Origin: Prevotellaceae bacterium UBA1746
Lineage (GTDB): Bacteria > Bacteroidota > Bacteroidia > Bacteroidales > Bacteroidaceae
Length of the DNA stretch: 9,783 nucleotides
Direction: 5' to 3'
Assembly: GCA_905369775.1 (NCBI GenBank)
Contig: CAJPJR010000069.1
Coordinates: 1 to 9,783, forward strand
In this document: positions 1-6,828 of the stretch, piece by piece
Numbering within the stretch: the first letter of the stretch is position 1
How the letters are laid out: every line of letters starts with the position of its first letter
Translations under genes and position numbers: made by a program
Notes under the pieces: generated by a model
What the model saw: the letters and a program-made list of their open reading frames with translations, nothing else
Told to the model about the DNA's origin: nothing
Database searches by the model: none

Positions 1-119
1 CACATGGTGTAGCCTAACGAAGGGCTAACGATGAAGTTGACGTCGCTTACCTGGGCTTGTGCGCGCGTTGCGCCGAAGGTGCACAGCAATACAGCGATGG
101 AAAGTAATGACTTTTTCAT
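1..119 (-). CDS. Exported protein, N-terminal fragment (probable outer-membrane protein)
   Basis: An open frame starts at the ATG at 117-119 and runs off the left edge, so only about 39 residues are visible. They have the shape of a Sec signal peptide: a Lys-Lys start, a hydrophobic core (LLSIAVLLCTFGA, about residues 5-17), then a polar stretch RAQAQ with a plausible signal peptidase I site after ARAQA or thereabouts. The mature start reads VSDVNFIVSPSLGYTM, the alternating pattern of a first beta strand in small outer-membrane beta-barrels; that part is inference. There is no lipobox cysteine after the hydrophobic core, so a lipoprotein is unlikely. The 109-nt gap to prfA contains no clear TAnnTTTG promoter. 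The family cannot be named from this fragment. Confidence 0.72.
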   Translation of the reverse strand, partial: MKKSLLSIAVLLCTFGATRAQAQVSDVNFIVSPSLGYTM

Positions 120-228
120 ATAAGTTGTCTGGCTGTTGAGAGTTATAAGTTCATTGATCTGTTGTTTTCTCCGCAGCTTCTGAAGTGGGGAGAAAGATGT
201 ACGGGGTTCCGTGTGTCGGTGTGGGATT

Positions 229-1341
229 TTAGAGTTCGCTCTCTTTGAGGCGCTCGGCATTCTCGGCCACGATCAGATGATCGATGCAGTCTTGTATGTC
301 GCCATCCATGAAAGCAGAGAGATTATATATGGTGTAGTTGATGCGATGGTCGGTGATTCGCCCTTGCGGATAGTTGTATGTTCTGATTTTCGCGGAGCGG
401 TCGCCGGTAGACACGAGGGTTTTGCGGCGTGATGCGATGTCATCGACGTATTTCTGGTGCTCTTTGTCGTAAATGAAGGTGCGCAAGCGCGCCAAAGCCC
501 GCTCTTTGTTCTTGGGTTGGTCGCGCGTTTCGGTACATTCGATGAGGATTTCCTCCACTTCGCCCGTGTTGGGGTTCTTCCAATTGTAGCGCAAACGCAC
601 GCCGGACTCGACTTTGTTGACGTTTTGTCCGCCCGCTCCGGAAGAACGGAAGGTGTCCCACTTGATTTCGCCCTCGTTGATGACGACATCAAAGGCTTCG
701 GCTTCCGGCAACACGGCTACTGTGGCGGCAGATGTGTGGACGCGCCCCTGTGTCTCGGTGGCGGGCACACGCTGCACGCGGTGAACGCCGCTTTCGTACT
801 TGAGTGTGCCGTAAACATCGGCGCCTGTGACGGAACAAACGACTTCCTTGAAACCGCCGACCGCTCCTTCTGAGGCACTCGACACTTCTAATTTCCAACC
901 TTTGGCTTCGCAGTACTTGGCATACATGCGAAACAGATCGCCGGCGAAGAGAGCGGCTTCGTCGCCCCCCGTTCCTCCGCGAATCTCCAGGATCGCGTTT
1001 TTGCTGTCCTCGGGATCTTTCGGCACGAGGAGGAGTTTGATCGATTCCTCCAGCTCGGGAATACGGCGCTCGCAGGCGGCGACTTCTTCGCGCGCCATTT
1101 CCTTCATCTCCGCGTCGTCTTCAGTCATCAACAAGTGCTTGCTTTCGGCCAAATTGCTGAGCAAATCGGCATATTCACGGCGAGCACTCATCAGTTCTTC
1201 CAACTCTTTGTACTCTTTCGTGAGTCGCACGTAGCGTTGCTGGTCGGCAATGACCGAAGGGTCCGTGATCAGTGTGGAAACTTCTTCAAAACGCGCAACT
1301 AAGCCGTTCAGTTTTTCCAATAAGGTGGAGGTTTCTGCCAT
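229..1341 (-). CDS. prfA: Peptide chain release factor 1 (RF1)
   Basis: This cytoplasmic class I release factor recognises UAA and UAG in the ribosomal A site and triggers peptide release. The 370-residue product carries an N-terminal helical domain (about 1-110), the central motif GGTGGDEAALFA (about 122-133), the stop-codon-reading PAT tripeptide at 193-195 (the PxT type diagnostic of RF1, not the SPF of RF2) and the catalytic GGQ at 237-239 within SSGAGGQNVNKVES. The GGQ glutamine is the site PrmC methylates in this family. I chose the ATG at 1341 because the frame upstream (to 1431) lies inside the preceding gene and does not resemble RF1, while MAETSTLLEKL gives the usual family start. 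It begins 14 nt after the GIY-YIG gene and is probably last in the operon begun at 5173-5204. No frame damage is visible. Confidence 0.97.
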   Translation of the reverse strand: MAETSTLLEKLNGLVARFEEVSTLITDPSVIADQQRYVRLTKEYKELEELMSARREYADLLSNLAESKHLLMTEDDAEMKEMAREEVAACERRIPELEESIKLLLVPKDPEDSKNAILEIRGGTGGDEAALFAGDLFRMYAKYCEAKGWKLEVSSASEGAVGGFKEVVCSVTGADVYGTLKYESGVHRVQRVPATETQGRVHTSAATVAVLPEAEAFDVVINEGEIKWDTFRSSGAGGQNVNKVESGVRLRYNWKNPNTGEVEEILIECTETRDQPKNKERALARLRTFIYDKEHQKYVDDIASRRKTLVSTGDRSAKIRTYNYPQGRITDHRINYTIYNLSAFMDGDIQDCIDHLIVAENAERLKESEL

Positions 1342-1355
1342 TGATTTACTTGTTG

Positions 1356-2270
1356 TTACCGATTTGAGGGAAGTTGTTGGTTGATTTGGTCGAGATAGGA
1401 TTGGAGGGTGGTACCGTCTTCGAGTTTCCACTCAGTATTCCCATTGCTACTACGACCTAAGCAGACAGCACAAGCCGTACTTGGAGCTTTGAAGACATAG
1501 TCTTCTGAAAGTTCATAAGCATCTTTGTCCTTCAACACACAAGACTCGAGTACCTTTTCGCGCTGTTTCAGAAAATCAAAGGAAGGCGTGACTTCTACAT
1601 TGAGCAATGAGCCTTTCAAAACGACGAAACTTTTCGAACCATCGAGGAGAGGATAGCCTTTGGCCACGATGCCTTTTCGCTTTGCATAGAAGATGGGGCG
1701 CGCCTGCTCGGCATTTTCGTGAAGAGTGGCCGCTGCGACTGTGCCCTTCTCCAGCTTTTCTGCGCCCTCCCCCACTTTTTCAAAGATGAAACAGCGTTCG
1801 CAGAGCAGAAAGAACTTGATTTGCTCGAACACCTCGTCGAATTCCGGACGATCCCACTCGTGCAAGGTAGGATTGGTGGGCGTTTGGCCGTTGTCGCTCA
1901 TGTCATACGATGCACTTTCCTGCGCTGCACGAATGGCGATGTACTCCAAATACTCGACATTGGCCGTGTTGTACAGCCCGGAAGCCGAGACGAAAACGTA
2001 AGCGCGCGTCCACCAGGGCTTTTTCGCCAAGTGGTCTTTCACGCGAGCCGCAAAACCTTTCGTTTGTCCGATGTATCCCTTCCCCTTCTCGTCGATCAGC
2101 AGATAGAGTGCGGGGCGTTGCATCCCTTTCAACTCGTTCAAGTGCTCAGAAATGCAGAAGGAACGCGACAAAACGTGCATCACGCAATCGGAACCGCCCA
2201 CTACTTGTTTGTAATTGAGCGGATTGCCGTCGGGAATAACGACTTTGAGCGTACGAAGGCTTTTGGACAT
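1356..2270 (-). CDS. GIY-YIG nuclease family protein with C-terminal DUF4357
   Basis: The protein has 304 residues from the ATG at 2270 (MSKSLRTLK); an in-frame ATG at 2288 would add six residues. Three parts can be read. Residues 7-50 resemble the N-terminus typical of GIY-YIG/DUF4357 proteins (KVVIPDGNPL). Residues 54-130 form a GIY-YIG-like core: the first motif is degenerate (LYLL, 55-58), the second is GYIGQT (65-70), a likely catalytic Arg is at 76, Glu residues lie at 106 and 109, and Asn127 sits where the family has its late Asn. Residues about 215-295 fit DUF4357 (SSNGNTEWKLEDG near the end). A nuclease role is inferred from the fold; the target is unknown. Such proteins are scattered, accessory genes in bacteria. 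It lies between purM (22-nt gap) and prfA (14-nt gap). A hand count over 1441-1620 gives 78 G/C of 180 (43%), against 36 of 60 for prfA 601-660, suggesting a different origin. Confidence 0.88.
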   Translation of the reverse strand: MSKSLRTLKVVIPDGNPLNYKQVVGGSDCVMHVLSRSFCISEHLNELKGMQRPALYLLIDEKGKGYIGQTKGFAARVKDHLAKKPWWTRAYVFVSASGLYNTANVEYLEYIAIRAAQESASYDMSDNGQTPTNPTLHEWDRPEFDEVFEQIKFFLLCERCFIFEKVGEGAEKLEKGTVAAATLHENAEQARPIFYAKRKGIVAKGYPLLDGSKSFVVLKGSLLNVEVTPSFDFLKQREKVLESCVLKDKDAYELSEDYVFKAPSTACAVCLGRSSNGNTEWKLEDGTTLQSYLDQINQQLPSNR

Positions 2271-2292
2271 TGGACTACGACTACGCAATTAC

Positions 2293-3462
2293 TTAATAAT
2301 GGAACTCGCCAAATTCACTACGGATCGTAAGACTCTTTTCGCCCTCCTCAATGCGTCCGACAATCTGCGCATCGATGTTGAAGGAGCGCGAAATCTCGAT
2401 CACGCGCTCGGCATGTTCCGGCGAAAGATACACCTCGAGGCGGTGGCCCATGTTGAAGACTTTGTACATTTCGCTCCAGTCCGTTCCGCTCTCTTCGGCG
2501 ATGGCACGGAAAAGCGGGGGGACGGGGAACATATTGTCCTTGATCACGCGACAATGATCGGAGACGAAGTGCAAAACCTTCGTTTGTGCGCCGCCGGTGC
2601 AGTGCACCATGCCGTGGATCTCGGGGCGCAACTCGTCCAACAAGCGCTTTACCACCGGCGCATAGGTGCGGGTGGGCGAAAGCACGAGGCGTCCGGCATC
2701 GATGGGGCTGCCTTCCACCGCATCCGTCAGCCGATAGCGACCGCTGTACACCAGTTCTTCGGGCACTGCATGGTCGAAACTTTCGGGATAGCGCTCTGCC
2801 AAGTATTTAGCAAAGACATCGTGGCGCGCCGACGTGAGTCCGTTGCTGCCCATTCCGCCGTTGTAGGTGGATTCGTACGTGGCCTGTCCCGAAGAAGAGA
2901 GTCCCACGATGACGTCGCCGGGACGGATGTTGGCATTGTCGATGACGTCGCTTCGTTTCATGCGACAAGTCACCGTGCTATCGACAATAATCGTGCGCAC
3001 CAAGTCGCCCACATCGGCAGTTTCGCCGCCGGTTGCGTAGATGCCCACACCCATTTCGCGCAGTTGCGCGAGCAACTCGTCCGTGCCGTTGATGATGGCA
3101 CTGATCACCTCGCCGGGAATGAGCATTTTGTTGCGGCCAATGGTCGAAGACACCAAGATATTGTCGACCGCCCCGACACACAGCAGATCGTCTGTGTTCA
3201 TGATGAGGGCATCTTGCGCAATTCCTCTCCACACAGACAAGTCGCCGGTCTCTTTCCAGTAGAGATAGGCCAAACTCGACTTGGTTCCGGCGCCGTCGGC
3301 GTGCATAATGTTGCAATAGTCGGGGTCGCCGCCGAGGATGTCGGGAATGATTTTACAGAAAGCCTGCGGAAACAGTCCTTTGTCGATGTTGCGGATGGCT
3401 GCGTGCACATCTTCTTTCATTGCGCTCACGCCGCGCATCATGTATCGCTGATTCTTGTCCAT
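2293..3462 (-). CDS. purM: Phosphoribosylformylglycinamidine cyclo-ligase (AIR synthase), Bacteroidota long form
   Basis: PurM converts formylglycinamidine ribonucleotide plus ATP into aminoimidazole ribonucleotide, the fifth step of de novo purine synthesis in the cytoplasm. The 389-residue protein shows the PurM/PurL/SelD-superfamily signatures: HADGAGTK (54-61, nucleotide binding), DALIMNTDDLL (84-94), ATGGETAD (143-150), GDVIVGLSSSG (182-192) and NGLTSARH (207-214), plus a C-terminal domain with HCTGGA (287-292). It is longer than the roughly 345 residues of the Escherichia coli enzyme, and the usual HITGGG motif reads HCTGGA, without the usual Asn-x-Pro-Arg sequence after it. My recollection is that Bacteroides orthologues share both traits, so this is a lineage form, not a damaged gene. 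The start at 3462 fits the family N-terminus (RYMMRGVSAMKEDVH). It sits 47 nt after lemA behind a pyrimidine-rich leader. A non-purine PurM-like paralogue is possible but less likely. Confidence 0.9.
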   Translation of the reverse strand: MDKNQRYMMRGVSAMKEDVHAAIRNIDKGLFPQAFCKIIPDILGGDPDYCNIMHADGAGTKSSLAYLYWKETGDLSVWRGIAQDALIMNTDDLLCVGAVDNILVSSTIGRNKMLIPGEVISAIINGTDELLAQLREMGVGIYATGGETADVGDLVRTIIVDSTVTCRMKRSDVIDNANIRPGDVIVGLSSSGQATYESTYNGGMGSNGLTSARHDVFAKYLAERYPESFDHAVPEELVYSGRYRLTDAVEGSPIDAGRLVLSPTRTYAPVVKRLLDELRPEIHGMVHCTGGAQTKVLHFVSDHCRVIKDNMFPVPPLFRAIAEESGTDWSEMYKVFNMGHRLEVYLSPEHAERVIEISRSFNIDAQIVGRIEEGEKSLTIRSEFGEFHY

Positions 3463-3509
3463 GGGTTGGGGGGAGGGGAAAAAGAGAAGCCGTTTGACGA
3501 ATTGAAATA

Positions 3510-4097
3510 TTAGAACTGTACGCTGGGTGCCGTCTGCGCTGCCTCAGAAGCACGGAAGGGTGTTTTGGGCGACATGCCGAAAAGACCGGCAAAGAGGCTA
3601 CCGGGGAATTGCTTCACCTTAATATTGTAGGTTTTCACCGACTCGTTGTAGAGCTGCCGGCTCTCGTTGATGCGATTCTCCGTGCCTTCCAGTTGCGCCT
3701 GCAGTTGCGAGAACTGCTCGTTGGCCTTCAATTCTGGATATTGCTCTTGCACGCTCAGCAATTTGCCGAGTGCCTGCGACAACTGGCCCTGCGCATTTTG
3801 ATAGGCCTCGATTTGTTCGGGTGTGGCATTCGCCGGATCGAGTGTGATCTGGGTGGCACGTGCACGCGCAGCGATCACATTTTCCAATGTAGTGCTTTCG
3901 TGCTTGGCATAGCCCTTGACGGTGCTCACCAAGTTGGGGATCAGATCCGAACGGCGCTGGTATTGGCTTTGCAGGTCGCCCATTTTCTGCTCAACATCTT
4001 CGCTGAGTGTCACCATACTGCGTTGTTGCGAAACACCATAGAAGAAAATGAGAACCACGGCTACGATTACGCCGATCAATGTTTTGGACATTTTCAT
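3510..4097 (-). CDS. lemA: LemA family membrane-anchored protein
   Basis: The 195-residue protein has one N-terminal transmembrane segment (about 6-22, LIGVIVAVVLIFFYG) followed by a helical, presumably extracytoplasmic or cytoplasmic-face domain. The LemA signatures are clear: QYQRRSDLIPNLV (45-57), YPELKAN (120-126), a long coiled region through about 150, ESVKTYN (152-158) and the terminal QFPGSLFAGLFG (163-174). LemA proteins are widespread, about 180-200 residues long, and have no settled biochemical function; they are often encoded next to TPM-domain proteins, as here. The start at 4097 is preferred, although an in-frame ATG two codons later cannot be excluded. It follows the TPM gene by 92 nt, the longest gap inside this operon, and precedes purM by 47 nt. 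Confidence 0.95.
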   Translation of the reverse strand: MKMSKTLIGVIVAVVLIFFYGVSQQRSMVTLSEDVEQKMGDLQSQYQRRSDLIPNLVSTVKGYAKHESTTLENVIAARARATQITLDPANATPEQIEAYQNAQGQLSQALGKLLSVQEQYPELKANEQFSQLQAQLEGTENRINESRQLYNESVKTYNIKVKQFPGSLFAGLFGMSPKTPFRASEAAQTAPSVQF

Positions 4098-4189
4098 CGT
4101 GAAAGTTATTAGAAAGTGGGAAATGTGGTTGCTATATATATAATGAGTGGGGAGCGGTCATTGGGTTACGGCGAAATCGAAATGTTGCC

Positions 4190-5152
4190 TCAGAATCGTC
4201 CGCCCGAACCGCCGCCGCCAAAGCTTCCGCCGCCGTAACTCCCGCCCGAGCTGCCCCCGCCCCAGTTGCCGGAGCGACCTCCGCGCAGCAAACTGCCGAG
4301 TAGGAAGGCGGCCCCCATCGCGCCAAGTCCGCTGTCGTCGGAATCGCGGTCTTCAAAGAGCTTTTCGTCGCGGTAACCGCAGCTGCTGCATTCCAAAACG
4401 ACGCGGCGGAAGGGCACCCGTTGCCCGTTGCGCGTGAGATAGACGCGGCTATCGCCTACCCGTCGCAACGTTTTCTGTCCACAACGCGGACAAATCTGCG
4501 CGCGTCGGGAGAGCCGACGCATATAGAAGAAGGCTCCGACCGGGATGCCCAACAAGAGCAAGAACAACAGCCAAGGCGTGCCGCCGTTGTCGTCCGAGGA
4601 CTTCGCCACACGCAGATCTCCGTCATTGCGACAGGCACGATCCACGGCGCTCATGGCGGCCAGCATGGCCTCGTCCCACTGTCCACGACGCAAACGAGGG
4701 AGAAAAATGCGATCTTCGATTTGTTGTATCAGACCGTCGGGCAGGGTTCCTTCCAATCCGTTGCCGGTGAGGAACTGGTAGGAGCGGTCGCCGGTGGCCA
4801 AAACCACCACCAAACCGGTGCGCGTTTCGCGGTTGCCCACGCCATACTTGCGCGCCAGCGTCATGGCAAAGCGGTAAGGGTCGTTGCCTTTGAGGCGATC
4901 GACCACCACCACGAGTGTTTGCACACCGCGATCACGTTCGAGCGCTCCCAACTGCCGATCGAGTGAGTCGACGGTGGCAGCCGAAAGGATTCCCTCGGGG
5001 TTGCTCACATAGCGGCGCACGTCTTGCAAACGCGGGATGGGCACCTCTTCGGGCGTCCACGTGCGGGCCGGAGCGGCTACAACAAAACACAGCACAACGA
5101 CGATGGCAGAGATCCATCGAACTATCGTGCTGTGGAGGTTGAACCTTTTCAT
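4190..5152 (-). CDS. TPM-domain (YgcG-like) membrane protein with zinc ribbon and Gly-rich tail
   Basis: The 320-residue product begins with a signal peptide or anchor (about 12-28, RWISAIVVVLCFVVAAPA). It continues with a TPM domain (about 45-175): VSNPEGILSAATVDSLDRQL, the strand TLVVVVD, and GLVVVLATGDRSYQFLTGNGLEG. A second membrane helix (about 193-211) is followed by a four-cysteine zinc ribbon (CPRC 221-224, CSSC 255-258) and a Gly/Ser-rich tail (291-320). The architecture predicts an extracytoplasmic TPM domain with the ribbon and tail on the cytoplasmic side. TPM domains have been linked to photosystem II repair in plants and to membrane-protein quality control in bacteria, but the reaction is unknown. 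I chose ATG 5152 over the ORF opening at 5293 because it gives the signal peptide and lies about 14 nt after the expected transcription start of the promoter at 5173-5204. It heads the operon and is paired with lemA. Confidence 0.93.
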   Translation of the reverse strand: MKRFNLHSTIVRWISAIVVVLCFVVAAPARTWTPEEVPIPRLQDVRRYVSNPEGILSAATVDSLDRQLGALERDRGVQTLVVVVDRLKGNDPYRFAMTLARKYGVGNRETRTGLVVVLATGDRSYQFLTGNGLEGTLPDGLIQQIEDRIFLPRLRRGQWDEAMLAAMSAVDRACRNDGDLRVAKSSDDNGGTPWLLFLLLLGIPVGAFFYMRRLSRRAQICPRCGQKTLRRVGDSRVYLTRNGQRVPFRRVVLECSSCGYRDEKLFEDRDSDDSGLGAMGAAFLLGSLLRGGRSGNWGGGSSGGSYGGGSFGGGGSGGRF

Positions 5153-5172
5153 TGTATGGCGATATATCACTG

Positions 5173-5204
5173 CAAAGATACACAGACTTGCGGAATGGGG
5201 CAAA
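5173..5204 (-). promoter_or_regulatory. Bacteroidota-type promoter for the TPM-lemA-purM-GIY-prfA operon
   Basis: Read on the minus strand, TTTG (5201-5204, the -33 box) is followed by a 20-nt spacer and TATCTTTG (5173-5180), a perfect match to the Bacteroidota -7 consensus TAnnTTTG. The predicted start of transcription is near 5166, leaving a leader of roughly 14 nt before the ATG at 5152. The placement just after the proposed terminator of the upstream operon supports it. Confidence 0.85.
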
Positions 5205-5261
5205 CGTTGGTCGGGATATTTCGCCATCGGTTGCAGATATCTGTCCTGCCTCCGCATGGTG

Positions 5262-5297
5262 AAAACTAAAAGCGAGGCCCGACACTGCCCCACGCTT
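5262..5297 (-). terminator. Probable intrinsic terminator after miaA
   Basis: On the minus strand the sequence 2 nt after the miaA stop forms a stem: AAGCG (5297-5293) pairs with CGCTT (5274-5270), then after one T-T mismatch GG (5291-5290) pairs with CC (5277-5276). The loop is about 12 nt and the 3' arm runs straight into TTTTAGTTTT (5271-5262). The imperfect stem keeps confidence moderate, but the position between an operon end and a strong promoter is what a terminator would have. Confidence 0.6.
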
Positions 5298-5299
5298 CG

Positions 5300-6244
5300 T
5301 TATCGCACGGGGGCGGGCGGCGGCACCTCATCGCGCTCGCGCACCTGCTTCACCCATTCGAGCACTCGGTCCGCCTCGTCGGCCGGAAACCAGTGTACTT
5401 CGGCATCGCGCTGCCACCAAGTGAGTTGTTTTTTGGCAAACACGCGTGTGTTCTTTCGCATGCGGTCGAGCGCCATGTCAAGCGGCCATTCGCCGTCGAA
5501 ATAACGGAAGATTTCTTTGTAGCCTACGGTGTTCAGCGCGTTGCAGTCGCGGTAGGGCAACACGCGGCGCGCTTCGTCGAGAAATCCCTCCTCGACCATC
5601 GCCGTGACGCGCCGATTGATGCGGTCGAAAAGCTCCTCACGGGGACGGGTCAAACCAATTTTGACCACGCGAAACGGGCGTTTCTTTTTCGTCCCCGTGC
5701 GCAATTCGCTGAATGGGCGGCCGCTTTCTTTAATAATCTCGAGCGCATGCACCACACGTTTCGCGTTGCAGGGATCTACCTGTGCCCCATAGACCGGATC
5801 CAGCCGCCGCAATTCCTGCAACAAGGACGCCAAGCCCTCGCGCTCCAAGCGATCGTACATTTCGCGGCGCACCGCCTCCGAGACCGTGGGGAGTGGATCG
5901 ATGCCACGGCAAAGGGCATCGACATAAAGCATGCTTCCGCCGCTCGCCACCAAGGCGTCGTGCGTGGCAAAATGGGAGGTGCACACCGCCAGCGCTTCTT
6001 CTTCAAAACGCGCCGCGCTGTAATAGTCGGTCAGTCCCAGCGTGCCGACAAAATGATGGGGCACGCGCGCCTGTTGGGCGGCGGTGGGGGCGGCGGTGCC
6101 GATGGGCAAATCGCGATAGAGCTGCCGAGAATCGACATTGACGATGGGACAATGCAAAAACTCAGCCAAGCGCAGGCTGAGTTCTGTTTTCCCCACGGCG
6201 GTGGGGCCTATGAGGACAAAAAGTGTGGGAGACGGTGCAGACAT
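5300..6244 (-). CDS. miaA: tRNA dimethylallyltransferase
   Basis: MiaA transfers a dimethylallyl group to N6 of adenosine 37 in tRNAs that read codons starting with U, giving i6A. The 314-residue protein has the P-loop GPTAVGKT at 13-20, the substrate motif DSRQLYRDLPIGTAAPT (38-54) containing the catalytic-type Asp38, the variant SGGSMLYVDALCRGID (usually GGTxLY), and VGYKEIFRYFDGEW and NTRVFAKKQLTWWQRD near the C-terminus, all characteristic of the family. ATG 6244 is preferred to the GTG two codons upstream (6250); both fit between the genes. It begins 12 nt after the pRiA4b-like gene, is the last gene of the lpx operon, and is followed at once by a probable terminator. Length is normal for the family. 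Confidence 0.97.
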   Translation of the reverse strand: MSAPSPTLFVLIGPTAVGKTELSLRLAEFLHCPIVNVDSRQLYRDLPIGTAAPTAAQQARVPHHFVGTLGLTDYYSAARFEEEALAVCTSHFATHDALVASGGSMLYVDALCRGIDPLPTVSEAVRREMYDRLEREGLASLLQELRRLDPVYGAQVDPCNAKRVVHALEIIKESGRPFSELRTGTKKKRPFRVVKIGLTRPREELFDRINRRVTAMVEEGFLDEARRVLPYRDCNALNTVGYKEIFRYFDGEWPLDMALDRMRKNTRVFAKKQLTWWQRDAEVHWFPADEADRVLEWVKQVRERDEVPPPAPVR

Positions 6245-6256
6245 GGACACGGGGAG

Positions 6257-6790
6257 TCAGAAACTTGTGCCGTCGGAAATCTCGAAACCGTCGAAATCGA
6301 TCTCGTCGGCATTGTACGATTCGATTCCAAAGTCTTCGGTAAAATCCGCTCCCCCGGTGCTGAACGTGCCGGCCATGGGGTCGGCGTCGGCAATTTGCAG
6401 CGGCGCCTCGCCCACCGATTTCACGACTTCGGGGGCGCCGTCGCCGGGCTCCTCGCCGCGCACGCACAAAGAGAACACGCGATCGTTGAAGGTGTCGAAC
6501 ACATACTCCAAATGGCGCACACCGCCGTCGAGAAATTCGGAGAGACGCGTGTCGGCCATGGTGTAAAGGTCCTCATCGGCGGCACTGTCGCGCACATCTT
6601 CGCGCGTGATTTGTTCGCCGCGCTGCCATTCCTCGTCGCAAATGTAGAACGAGGTCATTTGGTTGTCGGGATAAGCGCACGACTTGAGGATCGTGTCGCT
6701 CAATTCGAGAAACGTAGCGTCTTCGTCGATCAGAATGTCGCGGCGGAAGTCGGTGCTTTCGTCGCAGACCATGCGAATGAGATATTGCAT
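6257..6790 (-). CDS. pRiA4b ORF-3-like (IS1096 TnpR-passenger type) acidic protein
   Basis: This is a 177-residue cytoplasmic protein with no signal peptide or membrane helix. The first 110 residues match the general layout of the plasmid pRiA4b ORF-3-like fold: an opening strand (MQYLIRMVC), a hydrophobic helix (ATFLELSDTILKSC, about 25-38), then SFYICDEEW (47-55), and later the strand pair LSEFL / HLEYVFDTFNDRVFSLCV (83-110). The second part (about 112-177) is low-complexity and strongly acidic (for example EDFGIESYNADEIDFDGFE, 152-170). The family has no established biochemical function, and its name comes from mobile elements although members are often chromosomal. Here it lies 38 nt after lpxA and 12 nt before miaA on the same strand, so it is very likely cotranscribed. 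The family assignment rests on pattern recognition and is moderate; that it is a real gene is near certain. Confidence 0.8.
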   Translation of the reverse strand: MQYLIRMVCDESTDFRRDILIDEDATFLELSDTILKSCAYPDNQMTSFYICDEEWQRGEQITREDVRDSAADEDLYTMADTRLSEFLDGGVRHLEYVFDTFNDRVFSLCVRGEEPGDGAPEVVKSVGEAPLQIADADPMAGTFSTGGADFTEDFGIESYNADEIDFDGFEISDGTSF

Positions 6791-6828
6791 TGTGTTGGAG
6801 AGAAAGAACTTGGGAGAAAGAAAGCTCG

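Noticed and set aside
201..212. Short hairpin ACGG-GGTT-CCGT after prfA
   Set aside because: The stem is only 4 bp and is not followed by a clear T tract on the transcribed strand, so it cannot be called a terminator.
1342..1431. Extended RF1 start at 1431
   Set aside because: The additional 30 residues overlap the end of the GIY-YIG gene and do not resemble RF1; the ATG at 1341 gives the normal family N-terminus.
2215..3513. A 432-codon plus-strand open frame antisense to purM
   Set aside because: It is the mirror of a conserved gene in GC-rich DNA, is rich in His, Ala and Val in a way typical of antisense shadows, and resembles no protein family.
4133..4144. TATATATATAAT tract upstream of lemA as a second promoter
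   Set aside because: It lacks the TTTG part of the -7 element and has no -33 box; AT-rich sequence alone is not enough.
5234..5243. 10-bp palindrome CAGATATCTG between miaA and the TPM gene
   Set aside because: A single short AT-centred palindrome upstream of the -33 box could be an operator, but there is no second copy or known matching site, so chance is the simpler reading.
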